Notes: generated by a model from the sequence alone, not told the origin. Numbered from the stretch's first letter, positions 15,151 to 25,240 are shown. The stretch is 35,942 nt of DNA from Alphaproteobacteria bacterium (GCA_027483385.1 JAIXUT010000136.1:1-35942), one strand, 5' to 3'. Numbers and translations: made by a program.

Positions 15151-16327
15151 CCTCACCAATACCCTCACCCGCAAAAAGGAACTTTTTACACCACGCGACC
15201 CAAGCCGCGTGACCATGTACGTGTGCGGCATTACGCCCCAAGAAGCCCCGCACCTCGGCCATGGGCGCGGCTATGTGGTGACGGATATTCTCTTCCGCCT
15301 GCTGCGCCACACCTATGGTGAAAATAGTGTGGTGTACGTGCGCAACTACACCGATGTGGATGATAAAATTATCGAAAAGGCTGTGCAGATTGGTACCACG
15401 CCCGAAGCTGTCGCGAACGACAACATTGCCATCTTTCAGCAATGCATGAACGACTTGAATATTTTAACTCCTACCCACGAGCCGCGCATCACCACCTCGA
15501 TGCCCGAAATTATTGCCTTCGTGCAAACGCTGTTGGATAAAAAAATTGCCTACACCACCCCCGAAGGCGACGTGTACTACGACCTGCAAAAACTCCCCGC
15601 CTGCGGCTGCGGCTACCACTACGGGCAACTTTCTAGCAAAAAGCCCGAAGACCTCATCATGGGCAGCCGGGTGGAGCCCAACCTAAGCAAGCGCAACGCG
15701 GGGGATTTTGCGCTGTGGAAAGCCGCCAAGCCCGACGAAATTTCATGGGCGACGCCTTGGGGCCGTGGCCGCCCGGGCTGGCATATTGAATGCAGCGCCA
15801 TGAGCCTGGCCACCATTGGCCCGCAGATGGATATCCACGGCGGCGGCGAAGACCTGCAATTCCCCCATCACGAAAACGAGCTGGCACAAAACATCGGCGC
15901 GTTCAGCGAGCTTTATACCGATGCGGAAAATGGCTTCGCCAAGCTGTGGTTCCATTGGGCCTTCATTACGGTGAATGGCACCAAGATGAGCAAGAGCCTG
16001 GGCAATTTTACCTACCTCGACCACGCCATTGCCGCGCACGGCGCCGCCGCCATTCGCTATTGGTTGCTGCAAACCCATTACCGCAAGCCCGTGGATTATT
16101 CCGAAGACGCACTTAAGGCGGCCGCCAAGCCTGCCAAACGGCTGATGGCGGCGCTGAAAGAACCTGCTGCAGGCGCCCCTGCACCCGCGTTTCAGGAAAA
16201 ATTCCTCAGTATGCTGAACGATGACCTGAACACTGCCAAAGCGCTGGCCGCGCTGAACACAGCACTCTCCGCCAACGAACTGGCCAACGTGCAGTGGGGG
16301 GCCAAGCTGCTCGGCTTCAAGGCCTAA
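15143..16327 (+). CDS. cysS: Cysteinyl-tRNA synthetase, short form
   Basis: CysS attaches cysteine to tRNA-Cys. The zinc ligands of the active site are visible: Cys28 (MYVCGIT), Cys217 (WHIECSAM), His242 or His243 and Glu246 (FPHHENE). HLGH (37-40) is the HIGH motif and KMSKS is at 281-285. The sequence just after Cys28 (CGITPQEAPHLGHGRGY) differs from the common CGPTVYD..HIGNAR. The protein has 394 residues, against about 460 in E. coli: only about 110 residues follow KMSKS, so the C-terminal anticodon-binding part is reduced to a short helical remnant. MshC (mycothiol ligase) was considered, but the tRNA synthetase context and the KMSKS helix make CysS more likely. Confidence 0.9.
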   Translation: MLNLTNTLTRKKELFTPRDPSRVTMYVCGITPQEAPHLGHGRGYVVTDILFRLLRHTYGENSVVYVRNYTDVDDKIIEKAVQIGTTPEAVANDNIAIFQQCMNDLNILTPTHEPRITTSMPEIIAFVQTLLDKKIAYTTPEGDVYYDLQKLPACGCGYHYGQLSSKKPEDLIMGSRVEPNLSKRNAGDFALWKAAKPDEISWATPWGRGRPGWHIECSAMSLATIGPQMDIHGGGEDLQFPHHENELAQNIGAFSELYTDAENGFAKLWFHWAFITVNGTKMSKSLGNFTYLDHAIAAHGAAAIRYWLLQTHYRKPVDYSEDALKAAAKPAKRLMAALKEPAAGAPAPAFQEKFLSMLNDDLNTAKALAALNTALSANELANVQWGAKLLGFKA

Positions 16328-16330
16328 GCA

Positions 16331-16729
16331 ATGACGTTTGCCGAAGCCCTCGAAACCCTGCAGTTGCTCCCCGATTGGGAGAGCCGCTATGGTTTTTTAA
16401 TCGAGCTGGCCAAGGTTCTGCCGCCGTTTCCTGAAGCTGCCAAAAACGAGGCCAATTTTGTGAAGGGCTGTACCGCGCAAGTGTGGATGACAGGGGAGTT
16501 TACCGAAGAAAAATTGCAGCTTAAGCTCGCCAGCGACGCGTTGATTGTGCAAGGCCTCCTCGCCCTGCTGTGGCTTGCGTTCAATGGCAAGTCCCGCGCC
16601 GAGATTACAGCGATTCACCTCCCCGAACTGCTGGCGCCAACGCACCTGCTCAATCACCTTTCTCCCAACCGCCGCAGCGGCTTTGCGGCCGTGACGTATA
16701 GGATTCAGGAATTAGGAACTAGGAACTAG
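16331..16729 (+). CDS. sufE: SufE-family Fe-S cluster assembly protein
   Basis: SufE accepts persulfide sulfur from the cysteine desulfurase SufS and passes it to the scaffold. The 132-residue protein has the sulfur-accepting Cys in VKGCTAQVWM (family V-x-G-C-x-S-x-V-W) and the later HLSPNRRSGFAAV helix. It begins 3 bp after cysS. The last six or so residues (QELGTRN) and the stop are encoded by the left arm of a palindromic repeat, so the original C-terminus was probably slightly different. No suf operon genes are nearby. Confidence 0.92.
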   Translation: MTFAEALETLQLLPDWESRYGFLIELAKVLPPFPEAAKNEANFVKGCTAQVWMTGEFTEEKLQLKLASDALIVQGLLALLWLAFNGKSRAEITAIHLPELLAPTHLLNHLSPNRRSGFAAVTYRIQELGTRN

Positions 16730-16806
16730 GATTTTAGGTGATGCAAATTTTTTTACTCGCTTGCTTTCAAGCTTGCCTAGTTCCTAGTTCCTAGCTACCT
16801 AGTTCC
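16707..16806. repeat. Heptamer-based inverted repeat between sufE and queA
   Basis: The left arm is AGGAATT-AGGAACT-AGGAACT-AGG (16707-16730), three tandem heptamers. The right arm, 16776-16792, is the exact reverse complement of 16714-16730 (17 bp), followed by a decayed third copy CCTAGTTCC at 16798-16806. The 45-nt centre is AT-rich with a small GCTTGC-TTTC-AAGCTTG-like fold. The left arm supplies the sufE stop, and the right end is 2 bp from the queA ATG. Confidence 0.85.
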
Positions 16807-16808
16807 AT

Positions 16809-18952
<2,144 letters not shown>

Positions 18953-18979
18953 GTTGCAGCGTCATAAATAGTTTTTAGT

Positions 18980-19097
18980 ATTCGCTAGGCGGAGTTGATT
19001 TACTTGATTTTTGCCGACCGAGCACCGTAAGCATACTTTTCAGTATGTGCGGAGCGGAGGGCTAGAAAAGCAAGTAAAGCAACCCGTCTAGTAGAAT
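18980..19097. repeat. Long palindromic element, copy 2 (between tgt and the zinc-ribbon gene)
   Basis: The outer arms (CTAG.CGG..GTTG.TTTACTTG.TTTT on the left, its near-complement on the right, closed by ATTC/GAAT) are unlike those of copy 1 at 8897-9023. The core at 19013-19069 is the same: about 57 bp with GAGCACCG, AAGC, GTGCGGAGCGG and AGAAAA conserved. The inner stem is GCATAC/GTATGT here and GCGTAC/GTACGT in copy 1, a paired change that keeps the fold. It lies between convergent genes. Confidence 0.85.
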
Positions 19098-19105
19098 AAT
19101 GAAAG

Positions 19106-19900
19106 CTATTTAACCCAGTTCAAGCGCCAGCTGGTGCCCAACGGGTTGGTAAAGCTGACGGCAAAATTCATGCCTGTTTGCGGCGGCAGGGTGGTGGTGA
19201 CCAAGCTTACAGTTTGGAAATCCTGCACCGCGTTGTTGGCATCTACCAGGCTTGCCTGCAACACGGGCAATGCGTGTGGCAGGCCAGTGGTGTTCGCCAC
19301 CTGCCCCAAAATGGTTAAAATTCGGGTGTTGCTGATGATCTCGGTCTGGGCTTGCACCTGATGCAGCACCACACCCGCAGGGGCGGCCACAGGGGTTGGT
19401 AAGGCCGTGGCTGGAGCCTGAAACAACGGTACCGTGGGGGCTGCGGCAGGGGGCTGCAAACGCTGCCAGAGCGCCACCACCGCACTGGCTAACCCCACCA
19501 AGGCAATGGTAAACGCCAGCGTGAGCCATTTTTGCTCGCCCAAAATATAGGGCTGCCAGCTTGGCGGCCGTTGGATAAGCTCCTCCAGCCGCACCACAGG
19601 TGCTGCGGAAATTTCTGCAACTGGGGCAGAATGTGCAATGGGGTCTGTGCTTGGGGTTGCTGCGCTTGAGGAATCGGGCGATGCATCTTCGGGCGGGCTT
19701 GGCACTTGGGGCGAATCTAAGGTCTCTTGCGCGGGTGCCTCGGCAGGCGTTTCAGGCGCGGGCCGCGGCACCAGCCACAGGTGCCCGCAGCTGGCACACT
19801 TAAGCTTGCGGCCCTTCGGCCCAATCTTGGCCAAAGGCACCGCGTAGCCTGCCCCGCACTTGGGGCATGCCACCTGCACAGTTGCCGCATTGCCTGTCAT
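19106..19900 (-). CDS. MJ0042-type zinc-ribbon membrane protein (DUF3426-like)
   Basis: The 264-residue protein begins with a zinc ribbon, CPKCGAGY (Cys12, Cys15) and CASCGHLW (Cys36, Cys39), of the MJ0042/zinc_ribbon_5 type. A long Pro/Ala/Ser/Glu linker (about 48-120) follows, then one membrane helix (WLTLAFTIALVGLASAVVAL). The C-terminal beta-rich domain (TRILTILGQVANTTGLPHAL) resembles DUF3426. The ribbon should be cytoplasmic and the C-terminal domain periplasmic. Such genes commonly sit divergent to ftsE in alphaproteobacteria, as here. Its function is not known; a role linked to FtsEX is possible but only inferred from position. Confidence 0.85.
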   Translation of the reverse strand: MTGNAATVQVACPKCGAGYAVPLAKIGPKGRKLKCASCGHLWLVPRPAPETPAEAPAQETLDSPQVPSPPEDASPDSSSAATPSTDPIAHSAPVAEISAAPVVRLEELIQRPPSWQPYILGEQKWLTLAFTIALVGLASAVVALWQRLQPPAAAPTVPLFQAPATALPTPVAAPAGVVLHQVQAQTEIISNTRILTILGQVANTTGLPHALPVLQASLVDANNAVQDFQTVSLVTTTLPPQTGMNFAVSFTNPLGTSWRLNWVK

Positions 19901-19922
19901 GCATCCATGCTAGACGATTTCT

Positions 19923-19940
19923 GAATGTTCGGCTACATTC
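19923..19940. promoter_or_regulatory. Inverted repeat in the ftsE / zinc-ribbon divergent gap
   Basis: GAATGT (19923-19928), six-base spacer TCGGCT, ACATTC (19935-19940) form a perfect dyad in the 50-bp gap between divergent starts, 10 bp before the ftsE ATG. It could bind a dimeric regulator or form an mRNA hairpin for ftsE. No good promoter boxes are seen. Confidence 0.3.
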
Positions 19941-19950
19941 ATGGCCTATC

Positions 19951-20631
19951 ATGTCAGCAACTGCGGCACCCCCGATGTTTTCACTTTCAGGTGTGGGCTA
20001 CCGCTATGGCCCCGCCATGCCGCTGGCTCTCAAAAACCTGAGCCTCACCGTGCCCCAGGGCAGCTTCCATTTGCTGACGGGCCCCAGTGGGGCAGGCAAA
20101 ACTACGCTGTTTAATTTACTTACTTTGGCCATGTTGCCGACCGAAGGCAGCCTAACTTTTTTAGGTACCGACGTCGCCACCGCCAGCCGCGCCGAACGCG
20201 CCGCCTTGCGGCGCCAAATTGGCGTGGTGTGGCAGGATTTTCGGCTGCTGCCGCACCTCACAGTGCGGGAAAACATTTCCCTGCCATTGCAACTTCAAGG
20301 CACATTGGGCCAAGCCGAACACGACGCGATTGCCCAATTGCTGGGTTGGGTGGGCCTCGAAGCCCTGGCCGACCGCCCTGCGGGTGGCCTCTCGGGCGGC
20401 GAACAGCAGCGCACCGCCATCGCCCGTGCGGTGGTGCATCACCCCAAATTGCTGATTGCCGATGAACCCACGGGCAACGTGGATGCTGCGATGGCGCGGA
20501 AAATTTTGCACCTGTTTACCGAACTGCACAAACAGGGCACCACCATCGTGCTCGCCACCCACGATTCGGCCCTGATTGGCAGCAAACAGGCGCCCGTCCT
20601 TACCCTGGCACATGGAGAATTGGTGGCATGA
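19951..20631 (+). CDS. ftsE: Cell division ATP-binding protein FtsE
   Basis: FtsE is the ATPase of the FtsEX complex, which activates septal peptidoglycan hydrolases through periplasmic partners. The 226-residue protein has Walker A GPSGAGKTT (44-52), the ABC signature LSGGEQQRTAIARA, Walker B LLIADEPTGNVD and the switch His in LATHD. The frame opens 28 codons earlier, but that part overlaps the divergent gene's start and lacks conserved sequence; the ATG at 19951 or a Met eight codons on fits better. Its last bases overlap the ftsX start by 4 bp (ATGA). Confidence 0.93.
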   Translation: MSATAAPPMFSLSGVGYRYGPAMPLALKNLSLTVPQGSFHLLTGPSGAGKTTLFNLLTLAMLPTEGSLTFLGTDVATASRAERAALRRQIGVVWQDFRLLPHLTVRENISLPLQLQGTLGQAEHDAIAQLLGWVGLEALADRPAGGLSGGEQQRTAIARAVVHHPKLLIADEPTGNVDAAMARKILHLFTELHKQGTTIVLATHDSALIGSKQAPVLTLAHGELVA

Positions 20632-21470
20632 ACCGCACCCTCGCCCAAGCCCTGAACCTGCCGCGTACCCGCCTGTTTCGGGCACTGGGCATCATTGCCG
20701 CCCTGTTGGCCTGCACGATTGCCTTACTCGCCGCAGGCGCTGGCCTGCTGCAAAACCTTTATGGCAACTGGCAGCTACAAAAGGCCAACAGCATTTTGGT
20801 TTATCTGCCACCCGAAACCCCTGCCAGTGCCCTTTCGCCGCTCACCACCACCCTGCCAACTTTGGCAGGTGTGGCTGCGGTGCGGCAAATCCCGCAGGCC
20901 GAATTGCAGCAAAGCCTGGCGATGGTGCTGCCCGCCAACCTGCCCGCCAGCAGCCTGCCCTTGCCCGTAGTGGCTGAAGTGGTGCTGCAACGCGGCGCCA
21001 ACCGAGCCCCAATTTTAAGCGCCTTGGCCCAAGCCTTCCCGCAGGCCGAGCTGGATGACCAGCAAACCTTGCTGAGCCGCGTGGCCGAAAGCGTGCGCGT
21101 GCTGCAGCTGGCGGCGGGTGGTTTGGGGTTAATTTTATTGGTGGTCTTGGGGCTGTTCATGGCCCTTACCTTGCGGGCAGGGTTGCTGGCCCAAGAGGCC
21201 GTGGTACGGCTGCTGTTGCAACTTGGCGCGACCGATGGGGCCCTGGCCCGGGCCATTACTGGGCAAACTCTGTGGCCCGTGGCATTGGGCACGGCCGTGG
21301 GTACGGCGGTGGCGGCCATGGTGCTACTGGCCAGTGCGGCTTGGCCTGCGGTGGCCGCGTATCACGGCGCGAACATTTGGCTTGCGGTGGTGCTCATGCC
21401 GCTGGTGTTGCCGTTGGTGGCGGCGGCAACAGCCTGGCTTGTCAGTTTAAAATTGCTGCGTCAGGCCTAA
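20628..21470 (+). CDS. ftsX: Cell division protein FtsX
   Basis: FtsX is the membrane subunit of FtsEX. The 280-residue protein has a first membrane helix at about 20-42, a periplasmic loop of roughly 110 residues carrying the LVYLPPETPASAL and PLPVVAEV segments, and three more helices from about 165 onward. The topology matches the family. It is coupled to ftsE through an ATGA overlap. It is followed 5 bp later by the DUF218 gene, a typical alphaproteobacterial order. Confidence 0.92.
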   Translation: MNRTLAQALNLPRTRLFRALGIIAALLACTIALLAAGAGLLQNLYGNWQLQKANSILVYLPPETPASALSPLTTTLPTLAGVAAVRQIPQAELQQSLAMVLPANLPASSLPLPVVAEVVLQRGANRAPILSALAQAFPQAELDDQQTLLSRVAESVRVLQLAAGGLGLILLVVLGLFMALTLRAGLLAQEAVVRLLLQLGATDGALARAITGQTLWPVALGTAVGTAVAAMVLLASAAWPAVAAYHGANIWLAVVLMPLVLPLVAAATAWLVSLKLLRQA

Positions 21471-21475
21471 CTTAA

Positions 21476-22012
21476 GTGCGCCTGCTGGCCAAATTATTTC
21501 TGGTGTTGGGCCTGCTCTATGGCCTGGGGCTGGCGGGGTTTGTGGCGCTGCTGCCAAGCCCTTTTACCACGCTGCCGCCAGGCCTGCAGGGCCTCGCCAC
21601 CTTTACGGGTGGCGCTGGGCGCGTGGCCACCACATTGCGGTTGGTGCAGGCGGGCTTTGCGGGCCCGGTGCTGATCAGCGGTATTAACCCGCAAAGCCAG
21701 CTGGCCGAAATTGAAGAACTGACGGGCCTTGAAAGCCCCCTAGTCCCCGCGCAACGGCAGCAAATCATGCTCGATAGCGCCAGCACCACGCGCGAGAACC
21801 TTCTCAGTTTACAAATATGGGCCACCACCGCCAACCTGCAGCGGGTTGGGCTGATTACCAGCACCTACCACGCCGCGCGGGTGCGGGCCTTAGGCTGGTG
21901 GCTGGCGCCCGAACTTAACTTGGTGCTGCTGCCCGTCCAGCCCGAAGATACCAGCTTTCGGGTGCTGCTGCGCGAGTACCACAAGCTGCTGGCGGCCCCG
22001 ATACTCCGTTAA
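21476..22012 (+). CDS. DUF218 (YdcF/SanA-like) membrane protein
   Basis: The 178-residue protein starts with one membrane helix (LLAKLFLVLGLLYGLGLAGFVALL) and then shows the DUF218 pattern: TGGAGRVATTLRLVQAG, VLISGINP, DSASTTRENLLSLQIW and LITSTYHAARVRALGWW. DUF218 proteins (YdcF, SanA, ElyC) are linked to envelope integrity; the exact reaction is not settled. It starts with GTG, since no ATG fits this N-terminus. It lies 5 bp after ftsX. Its stop is 7 bp from the convergent epimerase gene. Confidence 0.88.
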   Translation: MRLLAKLFLVLGLLYGLGLAGFVALLPSPFTTLPPGLQGLATFTGGAGRVATTLRLVQAGFAGPVLISGINPQSQLAEIEELTGLESPLVPAQRQQIMLDSASTTRENLLSLQIWATTANLQRVGLITSTYHAARVRALGWWLAPELNLVLLPVQPEDTSFRVLLREYHKLLAAPILR

Positions 22013-22019
22013 TCGTGGC

Positions 22020-22865
22020 TTAAGGTGCTGCCAGTTCGGCCGCAAGGGCTTCAGGCAAGCTGGGGTGCTGAAAGGTAAAACCGCTGTGCTGTAACTTGGC
22101 GCTGCTCACTGCACAGCTTTTTAGTAAAAGCTGTTCGCCCATTTCACCAAACATGAGTTTTATCATGAACGCGGGCATGGGCAAACAGGCTGGCCGCCGC
22201 AAGACGTGCCCAAGCGCTTTGGCCAAGGCCGCCTGCGGCACAGGGTGGGGTGCCACCAAATTCACGGGCCCCGATAGCGAAGGCATTAACAGGCAGTGCT
22301 GTAAGGCACGGGCCACGTCGGTGCGCGAAATCCAGCTGAGTACCTGCTTACCCGTACCCACTGGCCCACCTACACCTAGGTAAAACGCAGGCAGCATTTT
22401 GGCCAGTGCGCCACCGCTCTTGGCCAGCACCACCCCAATGCGGGCGTGCACCACGCGGACGCCCGCGGGGTAACTGCCAGCCTCCAGCACCTGGCAAATA
22501 TGGGCGGGGAAGCCCGTGCCACGCGGGGCGTCTTCGGCGGCTGGTTGCCAGGTTTCGCCGTAGTGGCCAATCGCGCTGGCAATGATGACCACCGCAGGCG
22601 GCTTGGCCATGTGGGATAAAACCGTTTGTAAACCTTGCACGCCGGCGGCCCGTTCGGCCAGCATGGTGCGTTTAAAAGAATCGCTCCAGCGGGCGGCAAT
22701 GTTGCGGCCCGCCAGGTGTACAACGGCGTCAACGCCATCCAGCACGTCCCAATCCAAGCCCGCGGAAGAACGCCCGACTTTGCGCACGGTGTGGCCCTGT
22801 TCCTGCAATAAGGCGACCAGAGCGCCACCAATCAGGCCACTGGCGCCACTGACTGCGACAATCAC
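22020..22865 (-). CDS. TIGR01777-type NAD-dependent epimerase/dehydratase (YfcH/SDR39U1-like)
   Basis: The 281-residue protein is an extended short-chain dehydrogenase/reductase. The nucleotide-binding motif is VSGASGLIGGALVALL at the N-terminus, followed by VDAVVHLAGRNIAARW. The family's SAIGHYG segment replaces the usual YxxxK region start. The C-terminus contains LPMPAFMIKLMFGEMGEQLLLKSCAVSSAKL, the DUF1731 signature. Its substrate is unknown. It begins 6 bp after clpP and is probably in one transcript with it. Confidence 0.92.
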   Translation of the reverse strand: MIVAVSGASGLIGGALVALLQEQGHTVRKVGRSSAGLDWDVLDGVDAVVHLAGRNIAARWSDSFKRTMLAERAAGVQGLQTVLSHMAKPPAVVIIASAIGHYGETWQPAAEDAPRGTGFPAHICQVLEAGSYPAGVRVVHARIGVVLAKSGGALAKMLPAFYLGVGGPVGTGKQVLSWISRTDVARALQHCLLMPSLSGPVNLVAPHPVPQAALAKALGHVLRRPACLPMPAFMIKLMFGEMGEQLLLKSCAVSSAKLQHSGFTFQHPSLPEALAAELAAP

Positions 22866-22871
22866 CGTTAT

Positions 22872-23501
22872 TTACTTCTTAGATTTCATGTCGCGCTCCA
22901 CCAGCACGTGGTCAATCAGGCCGTACTTTTTGGCCTCGGGCGCGGTCATGAAGTTATCGCGCTCAGTATCTTCGGCAATTTTGGCTTCGCTCTGGCCCGT
23001 ATGGCCCGCCAAAATTTTGTTAATCATGTCGCGCGTACGCTTGATTTCTTCGGCCTGAATCAGAATATCGCTGGCCTGCCCCTGCGCCCCACCCAAGGGC
23101 TGGTGAATCATCACACGGCTGTTACTCAGGGCATAGCGCTTGCCCGCCGCCCCACCTGCCAGCAACAAGGCCCCCATGCTGGCGGCCTGGCCAATCACGA
23201 TGGTCGAAACCGGGCACTTGATGTATTGCATGGTATCGTAAATCGCCATACCGGCGGTGACGACGCCGCCTGGTGAATTGATGTAAAAATTAATATCGGC
23301 CTCGGGGTTTTCGCTTTCCAAAAACAGCAGCTGAGCCACAATTAGGTTCGCCATATGCTCTTCCACTTGGCCGGTGCAAAAAATCACACGCTCCTTCAGT
23401 AGGCGGCTGTAAATATCGTAGGCCCGTTCGCCCCGGGCCGATTGCTCGACCACCATTGGCACCAGATTATTTTCGGGGCTGAAGAGATTTTTTACAAACA
23501 T
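22872..23501 (-). CDS. clpP: ATP-dependent Clp protease proteolytic subunit ClpP
   Basis: ClpP forms the double heptameric barrel that degrades proteins fed by ClpX or ClpA. The catalytic triad is visible: Ser108 ([11 protein letters not shown]), His133 ([10 protein letters not shown]) and Asp182 (DTERDNFM). Length (209) is normal. The start [20 protein letters not shown] includes the short propeptide region. clpX and lon, which normally follow, are not adjacent; the next gene is an epimerase. The RBS is weak (AAAGG about 11 nt before the ATG). Confidence 0.97.
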   Translation of the reverse strand: MFVKNLFSPENNLVPMVVEQSARGERAYDIYSRLLKERVIFCTGQVEEHMANLIVAQLLFLESENPEADINFYINSPGGVVTAGMAIYDTMQYIKCPVSTIVIGQAASMGALLLAGGAAGKRYALSNSRVMIHQPLGGAQGQASDILIQAEEIKRTRDMINKILAGHTGQSEAKIAEDTERDNFMTAPEAKKYGLIDHVLVERDMKSKK

Positions 23502-23609
23502 AGGGAGGTGCCTTTCGGGTTGGCGCTGATTGTTGTTGAACGGGTTGCCTGTGGCAGCACTTTAAGGGTAATGATGGCCCATCAGCAAGACTATGAGAGG
23601 CAACCAGTG

Positions 23610-24674
23610 ATGAAAACCCGCCCACTTGGCACCACCGACCTGCACGTGTCCGAAATTTGTCTCGGCACCATGACCTGGGGCACCCAAAACACCGAGGCCG
23701 AGGCCTTTGCCCAAATGGATTACGCGCTTGGCGCCGGTGTTACCTTTTGGGATACCGCCGAAATGTACCCCACCAATCCCGTGAAGCTGGAAACTATGGG
23801 CGACAGCGAACGGATGATTGGCCGTTACTTTGCCCAGCGCCCGACCGTGCGCAACAGCGTGGTGCTGGCCAGTAAAATTACCGGCCCCGGGCGCTACAAA
23901 CTGCGCGAGGAAAGCAACATTACCCCCACCACCTTGGCGCAGGCGCTAGAAGCCAGCCTGGAGCGCCTCAATACCGACTATCTCGATTTATACCAGCTGC
24001 ATTGGCCAAACCGTGGCAATTACCACTGGAGCGGCCACTGGCATTACGCCGGCGTGGGCAGCGCGATAGTGCAGCAAAAAACCGAGCGGATTGAGGCCGA
24101 CTTGCTGGCCATTTTAGAAACCCTCGATGGTTTTGTGAAAGCGGGGAAAATTCGACACTGGGGCCTAAGCAACGATAGCAGCTGGGGCACTATGAAGTAT
24201 CTGCAGCTGGCCGAAAAGCACGGGCTCGCCAAGCCAGTTTCAATTCAAAACGAGTTTAACCTGACGTGCCGCCTGTTCGAGCCTGATCTGGCTGAAGTAA
24301 GCCTGCGTGAAAAGGTCGGGCTGCTGGCCTGGAGCCCGCTGGCGGGCGGCTTCTTAAGTGGCAAATATTACGGGGGAACGCGCCCCGCAGGCAGCCGCGC
24401 AGCCTTGGCGGGCTACAGCGGTGGCCAACGCCACACGCCGCAAGCGCAGGCAGCCGTGGATGCCTACACCGATCTCGCCCGTGTCCATGGCCTGGAGATG
24501 AGCCAAATGGCCATCGCCTTTACGCTGGCGATGCCCTTTACCACCAGCAGCATTATTGGTGCCACCACCATGGAGCAGCTGAAAAGCAACATTAGCGCCG
24601 CCGACTTAACCCTTTCCGCCGAAGTGCTGGCCGGGATTGCGGCAATTCATAAGCAGTACCCAATGCCGTATTAG
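23610..24674 (+). CDS. tas: Tas-like aldo/keto reductase
   Basis: The 354-residue protein is an NADPH-dependent aldo/keto reductase close to E. coli Tas. It starts MKTRPLGTTDLHVSEICLGT, has the TMTWGTQNTEAEA segment seen in Tas, and carries the catalytic residues Asp and Tyr in FWDTAEMYP, Lys in LASKITGP and His in LYQLHWPN. NADPH-binding sequence near the end is SSIIGATTMEQL. I chose the ATG at 23610 (GAGAGG upstream); the open frame extends much further back into the clpP start region but without conserved sequence. The downstream lipoprotein gene starts on its stop codon (TAGTG). Confidence 0.88.
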   Translation: MKTRPLGTTDLHVSEICLGTMTWGTQNTEAEAFAQMDYALGAGVTFWDTAEMYPTNPVKLETMGDSERMIGRYFAQRPTVRNSVVLASKITGPGRYKLREESNITPTTLAQALEASLERLNTDYLDLYQLHWPNRGNYHWSGHWHYAGVGSAIVQQKTERIEADLLAILETLDGFVKAGKIRHWGLSNDSSWGTMKYLQLAEKHGLAKPVSIQNEFNLTCRLFEPDLAEVSLREKVGLLAWSPLAGGFLSGKYYGGTRPAGSRAALAGYSGGQRHTPQAQAAVDAYTDLARVHGLEMSQMAIAFTLAMPFTTSSIIGATTMEQLKSNISAADLTLSAEVLAGIAAIHKQYPMPY

Positions 24675-25240
24675 TGAAAACCAATTTTGTGACTTCTCCA
24701 TGTGTCATCCTGAGTGAAACGAAGGACCCAGGTCTTTTTCATGAGGCCAAGACCTGGGTCCTTCGCGTTGCTCAGGATGACAGGCTTTTTTTATATGTTT
24801 GGTTCGTTGTTTTGGTAAGCAGTCTCATTGCGTGCACCCCCCTTCAAAACATTCCCCCACACACTCCCACCCAAACCTTTGGCCCGTGGAATGTCAGCCA
24901 ATGCACCATTTCAACCCGCGCAGCCGATGTTTGGGTAATCACCACAGGCAGCCTTACGTTTGGCGGCGAACTTGAGTTTCAGGCCCAGTTTACCCCGCCC
25001 TTGGTGCGGCCACCCTTTGCCACCATCAGCGGGCGGCCCATACCTGTGCGCATCGAAGGCGCCAACCGAACCTATAACCTATTCATCCCTTACAACCCCG
25101 AGAATGGGGCGCATTTTCTGCAAACTGGCAGCTTCATCACCCTTACTTACCAGCCACTGGGGCGTACCGACCTGCAAGATGTCAGCTTCCCAACGGCGCC
25201 TTTGATGCAGGCTTTGGGCGCCATTGCGGGCTGCCCGTAG
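24674..25240 (+). CDS. Putative lipoprotein with a palindromic repeat in its N-terminus
   Basis: The 188-residue product is of unknown function. A hydrophobic stretch (FLYVWFVVLVSSLIAC) with lipobox LIAC at residues 51-54 marks a lipoprotein signal. The mature part is beta-rich (SGRPIPVRIEGANRTYNLFIPY, GSFITLTYQPLG) and I cannot place it in a family. The signal is preceded by about 40 extra residues, of which roughly 10-36 are encoded by the palindrome at 24703-24782 (VILSETKDP...LRVAQDD). No usable start codon lies between the palindrome and the signal, so translation must pass through it, starting at the GTG at 24674 that overlaps the tas stop. If it does not, the gene is broken at its 5' end. 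Confidence 0.65.
   Translation: MKTNFVTSPCVILSETKDPGLFHEAKTWVLRVAQDDRLFLYVWFVVLVSSLIACTPLQNIPPHTPTQTFGPWNVSQCTISTRAADVWVITTGSLTFGGELEFQAQFTPPLVRPPFATISGRPIPVRIEGANRTYNLFIPYNPENGAHFLQTGSFITLTYQPLGRTDLQDVSFPTAPLMQALGAIAGCP
24703..24782. repeat. 80-bp palindromic element inside the lipoprotein gene
   Basis: TGTCATCCTGAG (24703-24714) pairs with CTCAGGATGACA (24771-24782), and CGAAGGACCCAGGTCTT pairs with AAGACCTGGGTCCTTCG, leaving a 12-nt loop (TTTCATGAGGCC) and a small unpaired joint. It is a nearly perfect hairpin. The motif TGTCATCCTGAG...CTCAGGATGACA is one I recognise as widespread in bacterial genomes; I cannot confirm this here. Its reading frame is open and has become part of the coding sequence. 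Confidence 0.9.

Noticed and set aside
15143-16327. Reading cysS as MshC (mycothiol ligase)
   Set aside because: MshC is an actinobacterial enzyme, and this gene's neighbours and KMSKS region fit CysS better; the likeness is kept only as a note.
23442-23609. N-terminal extension of the aldo/keto reductase
   Set aside because: It overlaps the clpP start on the other strand and encodes no conserved sequence; the ATG at 23610 gives the family start.
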